From Hyphomicrobiaceae bacterium (GTDB lineage Bacteria > Pseudomonadota > Alphaproteobacteria > Rhizobiales > Hyphomicrobiaceae): a stretch of 9,435 nucleotides of DNA. The DNA is taken from contig JANYHP010000145.1 of the NCBI GenBank assembly GCA_025359005.1, forward strand, positions 1 through 9,435. Reading direction: 5' to 3'. This document shows, one piece after another, positions 1 through 6,487 of the stretch (positions are counted from its first letter, which is position 1; each line of letters opens with the position of its first letter). The position numbers and the translations under genes were made by a program. The notes beneath the pieces are model-generated. The model saw only the letters and a list, made by a program, of their open reading frames with translations, searched no databases and had not been told where the DNA came from.

Positions 1-1
1 C

Positions 2-559
2 GGCCACTTTGAGGGCGGTCTCCGGGCGTTTGCCGAGCAGGCCGCCATGGCTCGCACACACGACGATCTGGCCAATGTCGACGTCGGTGACGAGAGAGAT
101 GCTATCGAGGCCGGAGACGCGCTTGCCGGCGACGAGGCCGAATTCGGTGCGCGCTTCCAGCATGGGGGGCGGCGATGGCGATGGGGCTAAGGCACGCGCG
201 CCAAGTGTTGCAAGCGCGTCGGCGCACGACATGCCGGGGCGCAGGCCTGCGCCGCGGGCCGGATCGTTGACGAATGAGAGGATGCCGCGTGCGGCGCCGT
301 CGGCGCCGTCGCCGATGCGCGCGCTCAGATGCGAGATGGCGGCGGCAGGTACGTCGAGTGTCGCCAGCAGCGCAAGGCCCGCTATGCCCGCCTGCTCCCG
401 ACCGATGCCGGCGTCGTTGAGGATAACAGCGCCGACGCCCTTGGCAGCCGCGTACGTGCACGCATAGGCGCCGCCGTGGGAGGCGCAATAAACCGCGGCC
501 CCGCGGTGAGAAGCTGCCAGATTGGTGACACTGTCGAGGATAAATGTCGGCGTGGGCAT
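2..559 (-). CDS. Unrecognised protein with duplicated SHGG motif, C-terminus beyond window
   Basis: An open frame starts with ATG at 559 and runs without a stop to the left edge, giving 186 codons. An in-frame TAA lies four codons upstream at 571-569, so ATG 559 is the first possible ATG, and an AAGGTG ribosome-binding-like stretch sits about five bases before it. I do not recognise the family and assign no function. Visible structure is an internal duplication: LDSVTNL (residues 8-14) followed by CASHGG (25-30), and again LDSISLV (151-157) followed by CASHGG (168-173), with the same 17-residue offset between LDS and CASHGG in both copies. Between them lie NDAGIG (48-53), EQAGI (55-59) and SARIGDG (79-85), which look like conserved motifs, then a Pro-rich linker (about 125-133). 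No signal peptide or membrane segment is evident. It follows the MFS transporter on the same strand after 220 bases, so co-transcription is possible but not shown. Confidence 0.72.
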   Translation of the reverse strand, partial: MPTPTFILDSVTNLAASHRGAAVYCASHGGAYACTYAAAKGVGAVILNDAGIGREQAGIAGLALLATLDVPAAAISHLSARIGDGADGAARGILSFVNDPARGAGLRPGMSCADALATLGARALAPSPSPPPMLEARTEFGLVAGKRVSGLDSISLVTDVDIGQIVVCASHGGLLGKRPETALKVA

Positions 560-779
560 GACGGCACCTTACAGGCGTTGGGGCGGACGCTGCTTGCGAG
601 GTCTGCCGCCATCCACGGCGATAAGGCAGACAGTAGTCTAACAGGCAGCTGGAAACTCGAAAGTCACTGCTGCAGGGCTGTCCATGCGGGGCGTGTGATC
701 GAGCATATGTGTTAGACCACGCTCAGATCGATCACCGAAGCCGCTGCCCAGATGCCGAAAAGCCCTTTTCATCGGCGGG
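560..779. other. Intergenic gap between MFS transporter and SHGG protein
   Basis: No credible gene is seen here. Next to the transporter stop, 754-776 can fold into a weak bulged hairpin (GAAAAG at 757-762 against CTTTTC at 765-770, flanked by GCC and GGC) but no T-run follows it on the minus strand. GTGATCGAGC at 695-704 is answered by GCTC at 721-724 and GATCAC at 730-735, an inverted repeat interrupted by five bases. These could be control elements for the downstream minus-strand gene or chance. Confidence 0.4.
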
Positions 780-2135
780 CTAATGGACGTTGTTGAGCTT
801 CGGTTTGAGAAGCCAGAGGCAGACGCCGGCGACTGCCGCTATCAAGGCGGGCACCGCACTCACCAGAAAGATCGATGAGCGATCGAGCTTCTGCACAAGC
901 ATGGCGGCGCCGATCGCAGGCCCGATGATGGAGCCGATGCGGCCGATGCCGAGCGCCCAGCCAACGCCCGTGCCGCGCACGACGGTGGGATAAAGGCTAG
1001 CCGCCAAACCATTGGCGGTGCCTTGGCCGCCAACCACGCAGAACCCAGCAATGAAGACCGCGAGCGCCAGCGGCGCCACGTCGGCGCCGACGAAGCCGAG
1101 GGTTGTTATTGCGCACGCCGATGCCAGGAATACACCAATGAGCACACCGAAGAACCCCAGGCGATCAATGGTCAATCCCAGTAATGGCGGCGCCGCGGTG
1201 CCGCCGACCTGGAACAGTGCGGAAATGAAGACCGCCGTCGTCATAGGCAACCCCATGCCGTTGATGACCGTCGGCAGCCAACTCGCCAGCAGATAGAGAT
1301 CGAGTAAACTCATGAAGAAGATGAGCCACAGCAGCAGCGTCGCCAGTCCACGCCGTTCGCCGAACAACTGCAGGACCGAAAACCCGCGCGCTTTCTCCTC
1401 TGCAATGACGAATTCAGCGCCCGACGGTGTGGCCACGCCAAGTCGCTTCAGGATCGGCGGGATCGAGGGGTGCTGATTGTCCTTCGCCGCCAGGAAGCGG
1501 ATCGACTCGGGCAGCGCTGCGACGAGGAACGGGGCAAAGAGAAGGGGCGCAATGCCGCCAATCCAGAACACCGAGGTCCAACCGTAAAGCGGAACTAACA
1601 ATCCGGCTGCGATGCCGCCGAGAGCTGCGCCCAGCGAGAAGCCGCAGAACATGATCATCACCATCGACGCGCGTCGGCGGCCGGGGCTGAACTCGGAGAC
1701 CAACGCAATAGCATTCGGCATCGCCGCGCCGAGGCCGAGGCCGGTCAGAAAGCGCAGCATCATCAGTTGTGTCAGATCGGCGGCGAACACTGTCGCCAGG
1801 CTCAATGCGCCAAACCACAAGCACGCGGTCAGGATGACCTTGCGGCGTCCGACGACGTCAGCCAGCGGGCCGCCAGCCAGTGCGCCGATCATGATGCCGA
1901 ACAAGCCCGCGGAAAACACCGGCCCGAGAGCGCCACGCTCCAGCTTCCAGGCCGCTGACAGGCTTGGCGCAACGTAGCCGAGCGCCTGGGTGTCGAAGCC
2001 GTCGAGGAAGACCATGGCGCCGCACAGCACCATGATCCAAACCTGATAGCCGCCGACGGCCAACCGGTCGAGCGCCGCCCCCAGTTCGATCTGCGGGCGT
2101 GCGGTTCCATCCGCAGTCGATCGGCTCTTGTCCAT
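780..2135 (-). CDS. MFS transporter, aromatic acid:H+ symporter (AAHS) type
   Basis: This is an inner-membrane importer that probably brings in an aromatic acid with protons, as PcaK, BenK and MhpT do. The first membrane helix carries DGFDTQ (residues 45-50), the AAHS signature whose aspartates matter for transport in PcaK. The loop after helix 2 reads GPLADVVGRRKV (89-100), the classic MFS motif, with a related DRLG (324-327) in the second half. There are about twelve hydrophobic segments with a cytoplasmic loop at roughly 211-262, and the length (451 aa) is normal for the family. I chose ATG 2135 because AAGGGG at 2147-2142 sits six bases upstream. The frame is open as far as 2246, but the extra 37 residues are Arg/Ala-rich and look untranslated. 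It is divergent from an FAD hydroxylase, which suggests that the two handle the same aromatic substrate. The substrate cannot be read from sequence. Confidence 0.9.
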   Translation of the reverse strand: MDKSRSTADGTARPQIELGAALDRLAVGGYQVWIMVLCGAMVFLDGFDTQALGYVAPSLSAAWKLERGALGPVFSAGLFGIMIGALAGGPLADVVGRRKVILTACLWFGALSLATVFAADLTQLMMLRFLTGLGLGAAMPNAIALVSEFSPGRRRASMVMIMFCGFSLGAALGGIAAGLLVPLYGWTSVFWIGGIAPLLFAPFLVAALPESIRFLAAKDNQHPSIPPILKRLGVATPSGAEFVIAEEKARGFSVLQLFGERRGLATLLLWLIFFMSLLDLYLLASWLPTVINGMGLPMTTAVFISALFQVGGTAAPPLLGLTIDRLGFFGVLIGVFLASACAITTLGFVGADVAPLALAVFIAGFCVVGGQGTANGLAASLYPTVVRGTGVGWALGIGRIGSIIGPAIGAAMLVQKLDRSSIFLVSAVPALIAAVAGVCLWLLKPKLNNVH

Positions 2136-2358
2136 CTGCATCCCCTTGGCATCGCACCCCCGCATCATGGCGCGGCCGGTTGTCCCGACCTTCGACACGC
2201 GATGCCTTGCGGTGCGCAGTGTGGCCGACGCAGCGGCGGGGCGCAAACGCCATCGACACCGGTGTCAACGATCACTGCATTTACGTCTTCCATGATGTTG
2301 GTCTATGGCTGCTCTGAATGGTCGCCTCCCCAGAGCCGCAGCAAAGGACCGCGCTTCG
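2136..2358. promoter_or_regulatory. Divergent control region between transporter and hydroxylase
   Basis: The two genes are transcribed away from each other from this stretch, so promoters for both must lie in or near it. I cannot place convincing -35/-10 boxes. The notable element is a perfect 12-bp palindrome, GACACCGGTGTC at 2255-2266. Such a dyad suits a dimeric regulator. No regulator gene is in the window to pair with it. Confidence 0.5.
2255..2266. promoter_or_regulatory. Perfect 12-bp palindrome, candidate operator
   Basis: GACACCGGTGTC is its own reverse complement and lies roughly midway between the transporter start (2135) and the hydroxylase start (2359). Its position between divergent genes supports an operator role, but a 12-bp palindrome can also occur by chance in GC-rich DNA. 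Confidence 0.35.
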
Positions 2359-3951
2359 ATGCCAGCCAAGCAGACGTTCGACATCATTATCGTCGGCGGC
2401 GGCCCCGTCGGACTGGGGCTGGCGATCGAGTTGGGGCAGCGGGGCCACACCGTCGCGCTGGTCGAACGGTATCAATCACCACAGCCCATCCCAAAGGGGC
2501 AGAACCTGACGCAGCGAACCTGCGAGCACTTCCACTTCTGGGGCTGCGAGCCGGAGTTGCGCGCGGCCCGCATCGTGCCGCGCAGTGTCTCGAGCGGCGG
2601 GCTGGTCTGCTACAAAACCCTGTTGAGTGGATATCATTACGACTGGATGCAACGCAGTCAGGTGCGGCCCTATTATTTTTGCGACAACGAGCGGCTGCCG
2701 CAGTACGCGACCGAGCACGTCTTGCGCGCGCGCGTTGCGCAGATCGAGACGATCTCGACATTTTACGGCGCGACAGCCACGTCGATTGTGCAGCATGCGT
2801 CGGGCGTCGATGTGACGATTGCTGGTTTCGATGGCCCTGGGACGTCGCAAACACTCGTTGCACGCTACGGCGTCGGATGTGACGGCAGCCGTTCGCTGGT
2901 GCGTGAGGCCGCGGCAATCACGAGCACCAAATCCGACCACGATAAGCTGATGGTGCTGCTCGTCTTCCGTTCACCCGAATTGCACCACCTGTTGTCGCAT
3001 TTGCCGGAGCGGTCGATCTATAACGCGCTGCATCCAGAACTCGATGGTTATTGGCGGTTTTTCGGTCGCGTAGACCTCGGTACCGAGTGGTTTTTCCACG
3101 CGCCCGTGCCCGCCGGCACAACCAGGGACAATTTCGATTTCGCGGGTCTCCTTCACCAAGCCGTCGGTCAGCCTTTCGCGCACGACATTACCTACACCGG
3201 CTTCTGGGACCTGCGCTTCGCGATCGCCGACAGGTATCGCAAGGGGCGCCTTCTTATCGCTGGTGACGCCGCGCACAATCACCCGCCCTATGGCGGGTTC
3301 GGCATCAACACCGGTTTCGAAGATGCGCGGAACCTTGGCTGGAAACTCTCGGCTGTTCTCCAGGGATGGGCGGGCGAAGCGCTGCTTGACAGCTACGATG
3401 CCGAACGGCGGCCCGTCTTTGCCTCCACCTCAGGTGATTTCATCGAGGCGTTCATTCGCGAAGATCGCGCTTTCCTGGCACGCTACGCGCCGGAACGCGA
3501 TCAGGCGGAATTCGAACATGCCTGGCAGGCGCGCAATGCCGCCGACCTGGCGGTCCATGCCTTCGAGCCGCACTACGAGGGATCGACCGATGTTTTCGGT
3601 GACCCGGGCACGCGGCCGAGCGCCCGGGGCTCGCATCAGTTTCCTGCGCGCACTGGCCATCATCTGGCGCCTGCCAAACTGGCCGACGGGTCCGATGTTT
3701 ACGACCACCTGGGACATGGCTTCACCTTGCTCTCGATGGATGCACGTGTCGGAGTGGTGAGCGATTTCGAAGCGTCAGCAGCAGCACGCAGCATCCCGTT
3801 GACAATTGTCCACGCGAGCGGCGGTACAGCCCGCGACCGTTACGGTGCGGATGCTGTCCTGGTCCGCCCCGATCAGTTCGTGGCCTGGGTCGGAACGGAG
3901 GCTTCCGACAATGCCGGGGCAATTCTGGACCGGGCTGTTGGCCGGGGATAG
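2359..3951 (+). CDS. FAD-dependent aromatic hydroxylase (class A flavoprotein monooxygenase)
   Basis: Enzymes of this group use NAD(P)H and O2 to hydroxylate a phenolic ring in the cytoplasm. The N-terminus holds the Rossmann FAD motif VGGGPVGLGLA (residues 12-22) with the ribose-binding Glu of VALVER (32-37). The mid-protein DG motif is GVGCDGSRS (171-179) and the second FAD motif is LLIAGDAAHNHPP (298-310), followed by GFGINTGFEDARNL (313-326). The last 80 or so residues (DHLGHGFTLL at 449-458 and VRPDQFVAWVG at 502-512) match the thioredoxin-like C-terminal domain of MhpA and phenol hydroxylase-type enzymes. I prefer ATG 2359 (530 aa), with AAAGGA ten bases upstream. An in-frame ATG at 2305 would add 18 residues but has no visible ribosome binding site. 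It is divergent from the AAHS transporter, which points to an aromatic acid or phenol substrate. The exact substrate is unknown; MhpA-like, resorcinol or chlorophenol hydroxylase are all possible. Confidence 0.88.
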   Translation: MPAKQTFDIIIVGGGPVGLGLAIELGQRGHTVALVERYQSPQPIPKGQNLTQRTCEHFHFWGCEPELRAARIVPRSVSSGGLVCYKTLLSGYHYDWMQRSQVRPYYFCDNERLPQYATEHVLRARVAQIETISTFYGATATSIVQHASGVDVTIAGFDGPGTSQTLVARYGVGCDGSRSLVREAAAITSTKSDHDKLMVLLVFRSPELHHLLSHLPERSIYNALHPELDGYWRFFGRVDLGTEWFFHAPVPAGTTRDNFDFAGLLHQAVGQPFAHDITYTGFWDLRFAIADRYRKGRLLIAGDAAHNHPPYGGFGINTGFEDARNLGWKLSAVLQGWAGEALLDSYDAERRPVFASTSGDFIEAFIREDRAFLARYAPERDQAEFEHAWQARNAADLAVHAFEPHYEGSTDVFGDPGTRPSARGSHQFPARTGHHLAPAKLADGSDVYDHLGHGFTLLSMDARVGVVSDFEASAAARSIPLTIVHASGGTARDRYGADAVLVRPDQFVAWVGTEASDNAGAILDRAVGRG

Positions 3952-3971
3952 ACGTTATGCTGCGCTAAGCC

Positions 3972-4931
3972 TCAGTCCGTTCTTTCATGCAGCGCGGCGA
4001 CGGCGGTCCGGCGCGGCAGGCCGGCGCGGGAGCCGAGGCGGGTGCATTTGGCGGCGGCGACGGCTGAGGCGATCTCGGCGCAGCGCTGGATGGGGTGGCC
4101 CTCGGCCAGCATGAGCGCGAAGGCGCCATGGAACGCATCGCCGGCGCCGGTGGTGTCGATGACGTCGACTTTGGGCGCGGGGACATGGCCCGAGAGCAAG
4201 TTGCCGAGCGCGCCGCGTTCGTGCCAGCGATAGCCGAATTCGCCGAGCGTGACACCGGCGTGCAACGGGCCGTAGGAGAGCACCTTGTCCAGCGCCGGCC
4301 CGAGATCGGGCGCGTCGGCCGCATGCCCGGTGAACTCGCGCAGCGCGGGCCGGCTGAAGATCGCGTAGTCGGTCAGCGCGAGCAGTTCGGGCAGCACCTC
4401 GCGCGCGCCGAGATCGGCGTCGAGGATGGTCGTCACGTCCTCCTCTCGCGCGCGGGTGAAGACGGCGCGCAGGCCCTCAAGCCAGCGGACGTCGCCGAGG
4501 ACTGCGTGCATCTCCTTGACGCGCTCCAGCGGCAGCCAGTCGGTGGAGGATGGCATGCCCGTGTCGCGCTGGCCGACGATCAGCCGCTCGCCACGATCGT
4601 CGACGATCACGGCGGACGTGGACGATCGGGCGTCGTCAAAGGACTGGACATTGCGCACGTCGACCCGTTCGGCCTTGAGGCCGGCCTTGATGGTGACGCC
4701 GGCCGCGTCGTCGCCCACACGGCTCCACAACTCGGCCTTGCCGCCCAGCCGCGCAATGGCGACCGCCGCGTTGGCCGCCATGCCGCCGCCCGATTCGACG
4801 TGCTCCAACGCGCGCACCTTGGTGGGCTCGGCCGGAAACGATGCGATGCGGTAGATGCGATCGAGTGCGGCGTGGCCGACACAGAGGATGCGGCACGAGC
4901 CGGGCTTCAGGGCAGGCTTGGCGGGTGGCAT
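3972..4931 (-). CDS. PfkB-family sugar kinase, closest in pattern to sulfofructose kinase (YihV-like)
   Basis: This is a cytoplasmic ATP-dependent kinase of the ribokinase/PfkB fold, 319 aa. The first signature is GGGMAANAAVAIARLGG (residues 48-64) followed by RVGDD (71-75). The second is DTTGAGDAFHGAFA (259-272), in which D265 of GAGD is the expected catalytic base and GAGD forms the anion hole. VLGDVRWLEG (144-153), TILDADL (168-174) and AAAKCTRLGSRAGLP (292-306) resemble the corresponding parts of E. coli YihV as I remember them, more than ribokinase or fructokinase. No other sulfoquinovose pathway genes (isomerase, aldolase, sulfolactaldehyde reductase) are in the window, so the sulfofructose role is not supported by context. 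The N-terminus has about ten extra Pro/Lys-rich residues. It converges on the hydroxylase with a 20-base gap and is divergent from the deaminase-like gene. Family is certain; substrate is open. Confidence 0.86.
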   Translation of the reverse strand: MPPAKPALKPGSCRILCVGHAALDRIYRIASFPAEPTKVRALEHVESGGGMAANAAVAIARLGGKAELWSRVGDDAAGVTIKAGLKAERVDVRNVQSFDDARSSTSAVIVDDRGERLIVGQRDTGMPSSTDWLPLERVKEMHAVLGDVRWLEGLRAVFTRAREEDVTTILDADLGAREVLPELLALTDYAIFSRPALREFTGHAADAPDLGPALDKVLSYGPLHAGVTLGEFGYRWHERGALGNLLSGHVPAPKVDVIDTTGAGDAFHGAFALMLAEGHPIQRCAEIASAVAAAKCTRLGSRAGLPRRTAVAALHERTD

Positions 4932-5062
4932 GAAACGGGCGCTCGGGGCTCAGGGATTGGGCACATGACAGGGGATCGGCGTGCCCAAGGCGGTAGCAGA
5001 TATTGCGGCCCATACGCGAGGACAATCCGGCCGCAGTTAACGGGCGCAGGCGCCGTGTGCTG

Positions 5063-5078
5063 TCGGCGTGCACGCCGA
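5063..5078. promoter_or_regulatory. Perfect 16-bp palindrome, candidate operator
   Basis: TCGGCGTGCACGCCGA is fully self-complementary. Its arm GTCGGCGTG (5062-5070) differs by one base from the GTCGGCATG core that recurs in the adjoining tandem array. Binding by a dimeric regulator is an inference; no regulator gene is visible nearby. Confidence 0.4.
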
Positions 5079-5085
5079 TCGCGGC

Positions 5086-5205
5086 GCTGGCATGGCAAAC
5101 GTCGGCATGAAGATTGCCGGCATGGCAAACGTCGGCATGAAGATTGCCGGCTTGGCGAAGGTCGGCATGAGGATTGCCGGCTTGGCGAAAGCGGGCTTGG
5201 TATTC
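5086..5205. repeat. Tandem array: eight 15-bp units forming about four 30-bp repeats
   Basis: The 30-bp blocks 5091-5120 and 5121-5150 are identical, 5151-5180 is a diverged copy and a fourth block decays after 5181. Each 30-bp block is built from two related 15-mers, of the types GCCGGCATGGCAAAC and GTCGGCATGAAGATT, alternating from 5086. The last units are GCCGGCTTGGCGAAA (5176-5190) and GCGGGCTTGGTATTC (5191-5205). The perfect identity of two blocks suggests recent duplication by slippage. The 15-bp spacing is about one and a half helical turns, so neighbouring cores would face opposite sides of the DNA while every second core faces the same side. The array sits 60-180 bases upstream of the deaminase-like start. 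Confidence 0.9.
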
Positions 5206-5264
5206 TATGCCGGCGTGTGGTGTGATCGACACCCGTCCGGCGCCAAAGAGGTCCGACCCGCTCC

Positions 5265-6476
5265 ATGATCCAAAGTCCGGCAGCCGCTTCCGACAAGGTC
5301 CCCCTGGTGCCGATCAGCCTGCCCAAGGCGGAGATGCACGTCCATATCGGGCTGGCGCTCAGCCACGAGGTGTTTCTGCGGCGCATCCAGAAGGGGCGGA
5401 CGCCGATCAAGCCCGATTTTCTCATCGACCGTTCGCTGCGCTACTACGACGACCTCGCCCAGCATCACGCCACCTACGAGCAGATGCGCCACATCACCAG
5501 AACACCGAGCGAATTGGCACAGGTGACGCAGGACTATCTGGAACGCATCGCGCGGGAGGGCGCGATCTATGCCGAGATCTCATCGAGCTTTCGCGACGCA
5601 AAAAACTTCGATGCCATGACGGATGCGATCGAGGAAGGCATCCGCTGTGCGCGGGCCAATACCGGGATCGAGGCGCGCATCGTCGTGACCGCCATCCGCA
5701 ACATGGGGGCACCACACGCAGAGGCGGCGGCGCGCCATCTCGCCAAGCGACCGCGCGCGTTCGTTACCGGCTTCGGCATGGTGGCGGAAGAGAACCTGGA
5801 TGCCTTCGGCGACTACGCGCGCGCGTTGAATATTGCATGGCACGAGGCGGGGCTGGGGCTGGCGCCGCACGTGGCGGAGCAATATGTCCACAACGCCATC
5901 GATTTCCTCACCGCGGTGCCGGCCGAAGCGTTCCGCGTCGATCAGGATGATCCCCGCCGGCTGCGCGCGGGCCACGCGACGCTAATCCACCTCTCGTCCG
6001 ATCTGATCGCCACGTTCGCCGAGCGGCGCATCTGCATCGAGGTGTGCCTGTCGGCCAACAAGCGCATCAATCTGCCGGCCGATACCCGCGCGCTGCGACC
6101 GGGTGACACCGTGACGACACCCGGCGGTCGCACGCAGCGCCTGGACCTGCCGCTGCGGACATACTTCAAGAATCTGCATCAGCACCCGCTGCAGGCGTTC
6201 GTGGCTGCCGGAATTCCAGTGTGCCTGGGCTCGGACAACCCGCTGCTGCAGAACACCAACATCGGCAAGGAGAACTCGCTGGCGGTGAAGTCGGAGCTGA
6301 CCGATCTGGCAGGCGCATTGATGATGACGGAGAACGCCATTCGCTATGCCAACGTCGACATGATGACGCGGCTCGCGCTCATGCAGAAGGTCGACCTCTA
6401 CCGAACCGCGCTGCGTGCCAAGCAAGCCCCAAGCGCCACCGCCCACGGCTACCAACGCGCCTTCGACACGATTTGA
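5265..6476 (+). CDS. Adenosine deaminase superfamily metal hydrolase, divergent
   Basis: This is a cytoplasmic metal-dependent hydrolase, 403 aa, longer than the usual 330-350 of bacterial Add. Ligand and catalytic motifs are recognisable but altered: AEMHVHIG (residues 22-29) gives the HxH pair, PHVAEQ (201-206) replaces the usual HAGE and keeps His202 and Glu205, RAGHAT (234-239) replaces GHG and keeps His237, and GSDNP (322-326) replaces TDDP and keeps the metal Asp324 but has Asn325 where adenosine deaminase has the Asp that contacts the purine. VCLSANKRIN (260-269) corresponds to the EVCPTSN region. About 25 extra residues rich in Arg, Asp and Thr (272-297) come before the HPL (307-309) segment. 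The enzyme is probably active, but substrate may differ from adenosine. AAAGAGG lies about 12 bases before the ATG, a rather distant ribosome binding site. It is divergent from the PfkB kinase and converges on metC with an 11-base gap. Confidence 0.82.
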   Translation: MIQSPAAASDKVPLVPISLPKAEMHVHIGLALSHEVFLRRIQKGRTPIKPDFLIDRSLRYYDDLAQHHATYEQMRHITRTPSELAQVTQDYLERIAREGAIYAEISSSFRDAKNFDAMTDAIEEGIRCARANTGIEARIVVTAIRNMGAPHAEAAARHLAKRPRAFVTGFGMVAEENLDAFGDYARALNIAWHEAGLGLAPHVAEQYVHNAIDFLTAVPAEAFRVDQDDPRRLRAGHATLIHLSSDLIATFAERRICIEVCLSANKRINLPADTRALRPGDTVTTPGGRTQRLDLPLRTYFKNLHQHPLQAFVAAGIPVCLGSDNPLLQNTNIGKENSLAVKSELTDLAGALMMTENAIRYANVDMMTRLALMQKVDLYRTALRAKQAPSATAHGYQRAFDTI

Positions 6477-6487
6477 GCGGGCGGCCC

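Larger units (their letters stand above)
4932..5264. promoter_or_regulatory. Divergent intergenic region with palindrome and tandem repeat array
   Basis: This stretch separates the divergent kinase and deaminase-like genes and should hold both promoters. It carries a 16-bp palindrome at 5063-5078 and eight consecutive 15-bp units at 5086-5205. A plus-strand frame across it (5068-5268) would encode a Met/Gly/Lys-rich repeat peptide, but it overlaps the deaminase start and has no good ribosome binding site, so I do not call it a gene. Both elements recur around the same core, G(T/C)CGGC(A/G/T)TG, which hints at a multi-site binding region. Confidence 0.5.

Noticed and set aside
9..715. Overlapping plus-strand frames (9-467, 329-715) and minus frames (102-488, 382-612)
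   Set aside because: They are Arg/Ala/Pro-rich shadows of the minus-strand frame 559-2, which has the ribosome binding site and motif-like content.
695..735. Interrupted inverted repeat GTGATCGAGC / GCTC...GATCAC
   Set aside because: A five-base insertion breaks the right arm and GATC-rich words recur easily. I mention it in the gap entry but do not claim a site.
754..776. Hairpin after the transporter stop as a Rho-independent terminator
   Set aside because: The stem is short, bulged and A/T in its upper half, and no T-run follows on the minus strand.
5086..5205. CRISPR array
   Set aside because: Units are directly tandem with no unique spacers, and no cas genes are present.
4095..5225. 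Long plus-strand frame of 376 codons antisense to the kinase
   Set aside because: It lies opposite the clear PfkB gene, and its composition is that of an antisense shadow in GC-rich DNA. Its repeat-rich C-terminus comes from the tandem array.
5068..5268. Plus-strand frame of 66 codons across the tandem array, giving a 10-residue MANVGMKIAG-type repeat
   Set aside because: Repeat length divisible by three keeps the frame open on its own. There is no good ribosome binding site and it overlaps the deaminase start by four bases in another frame.
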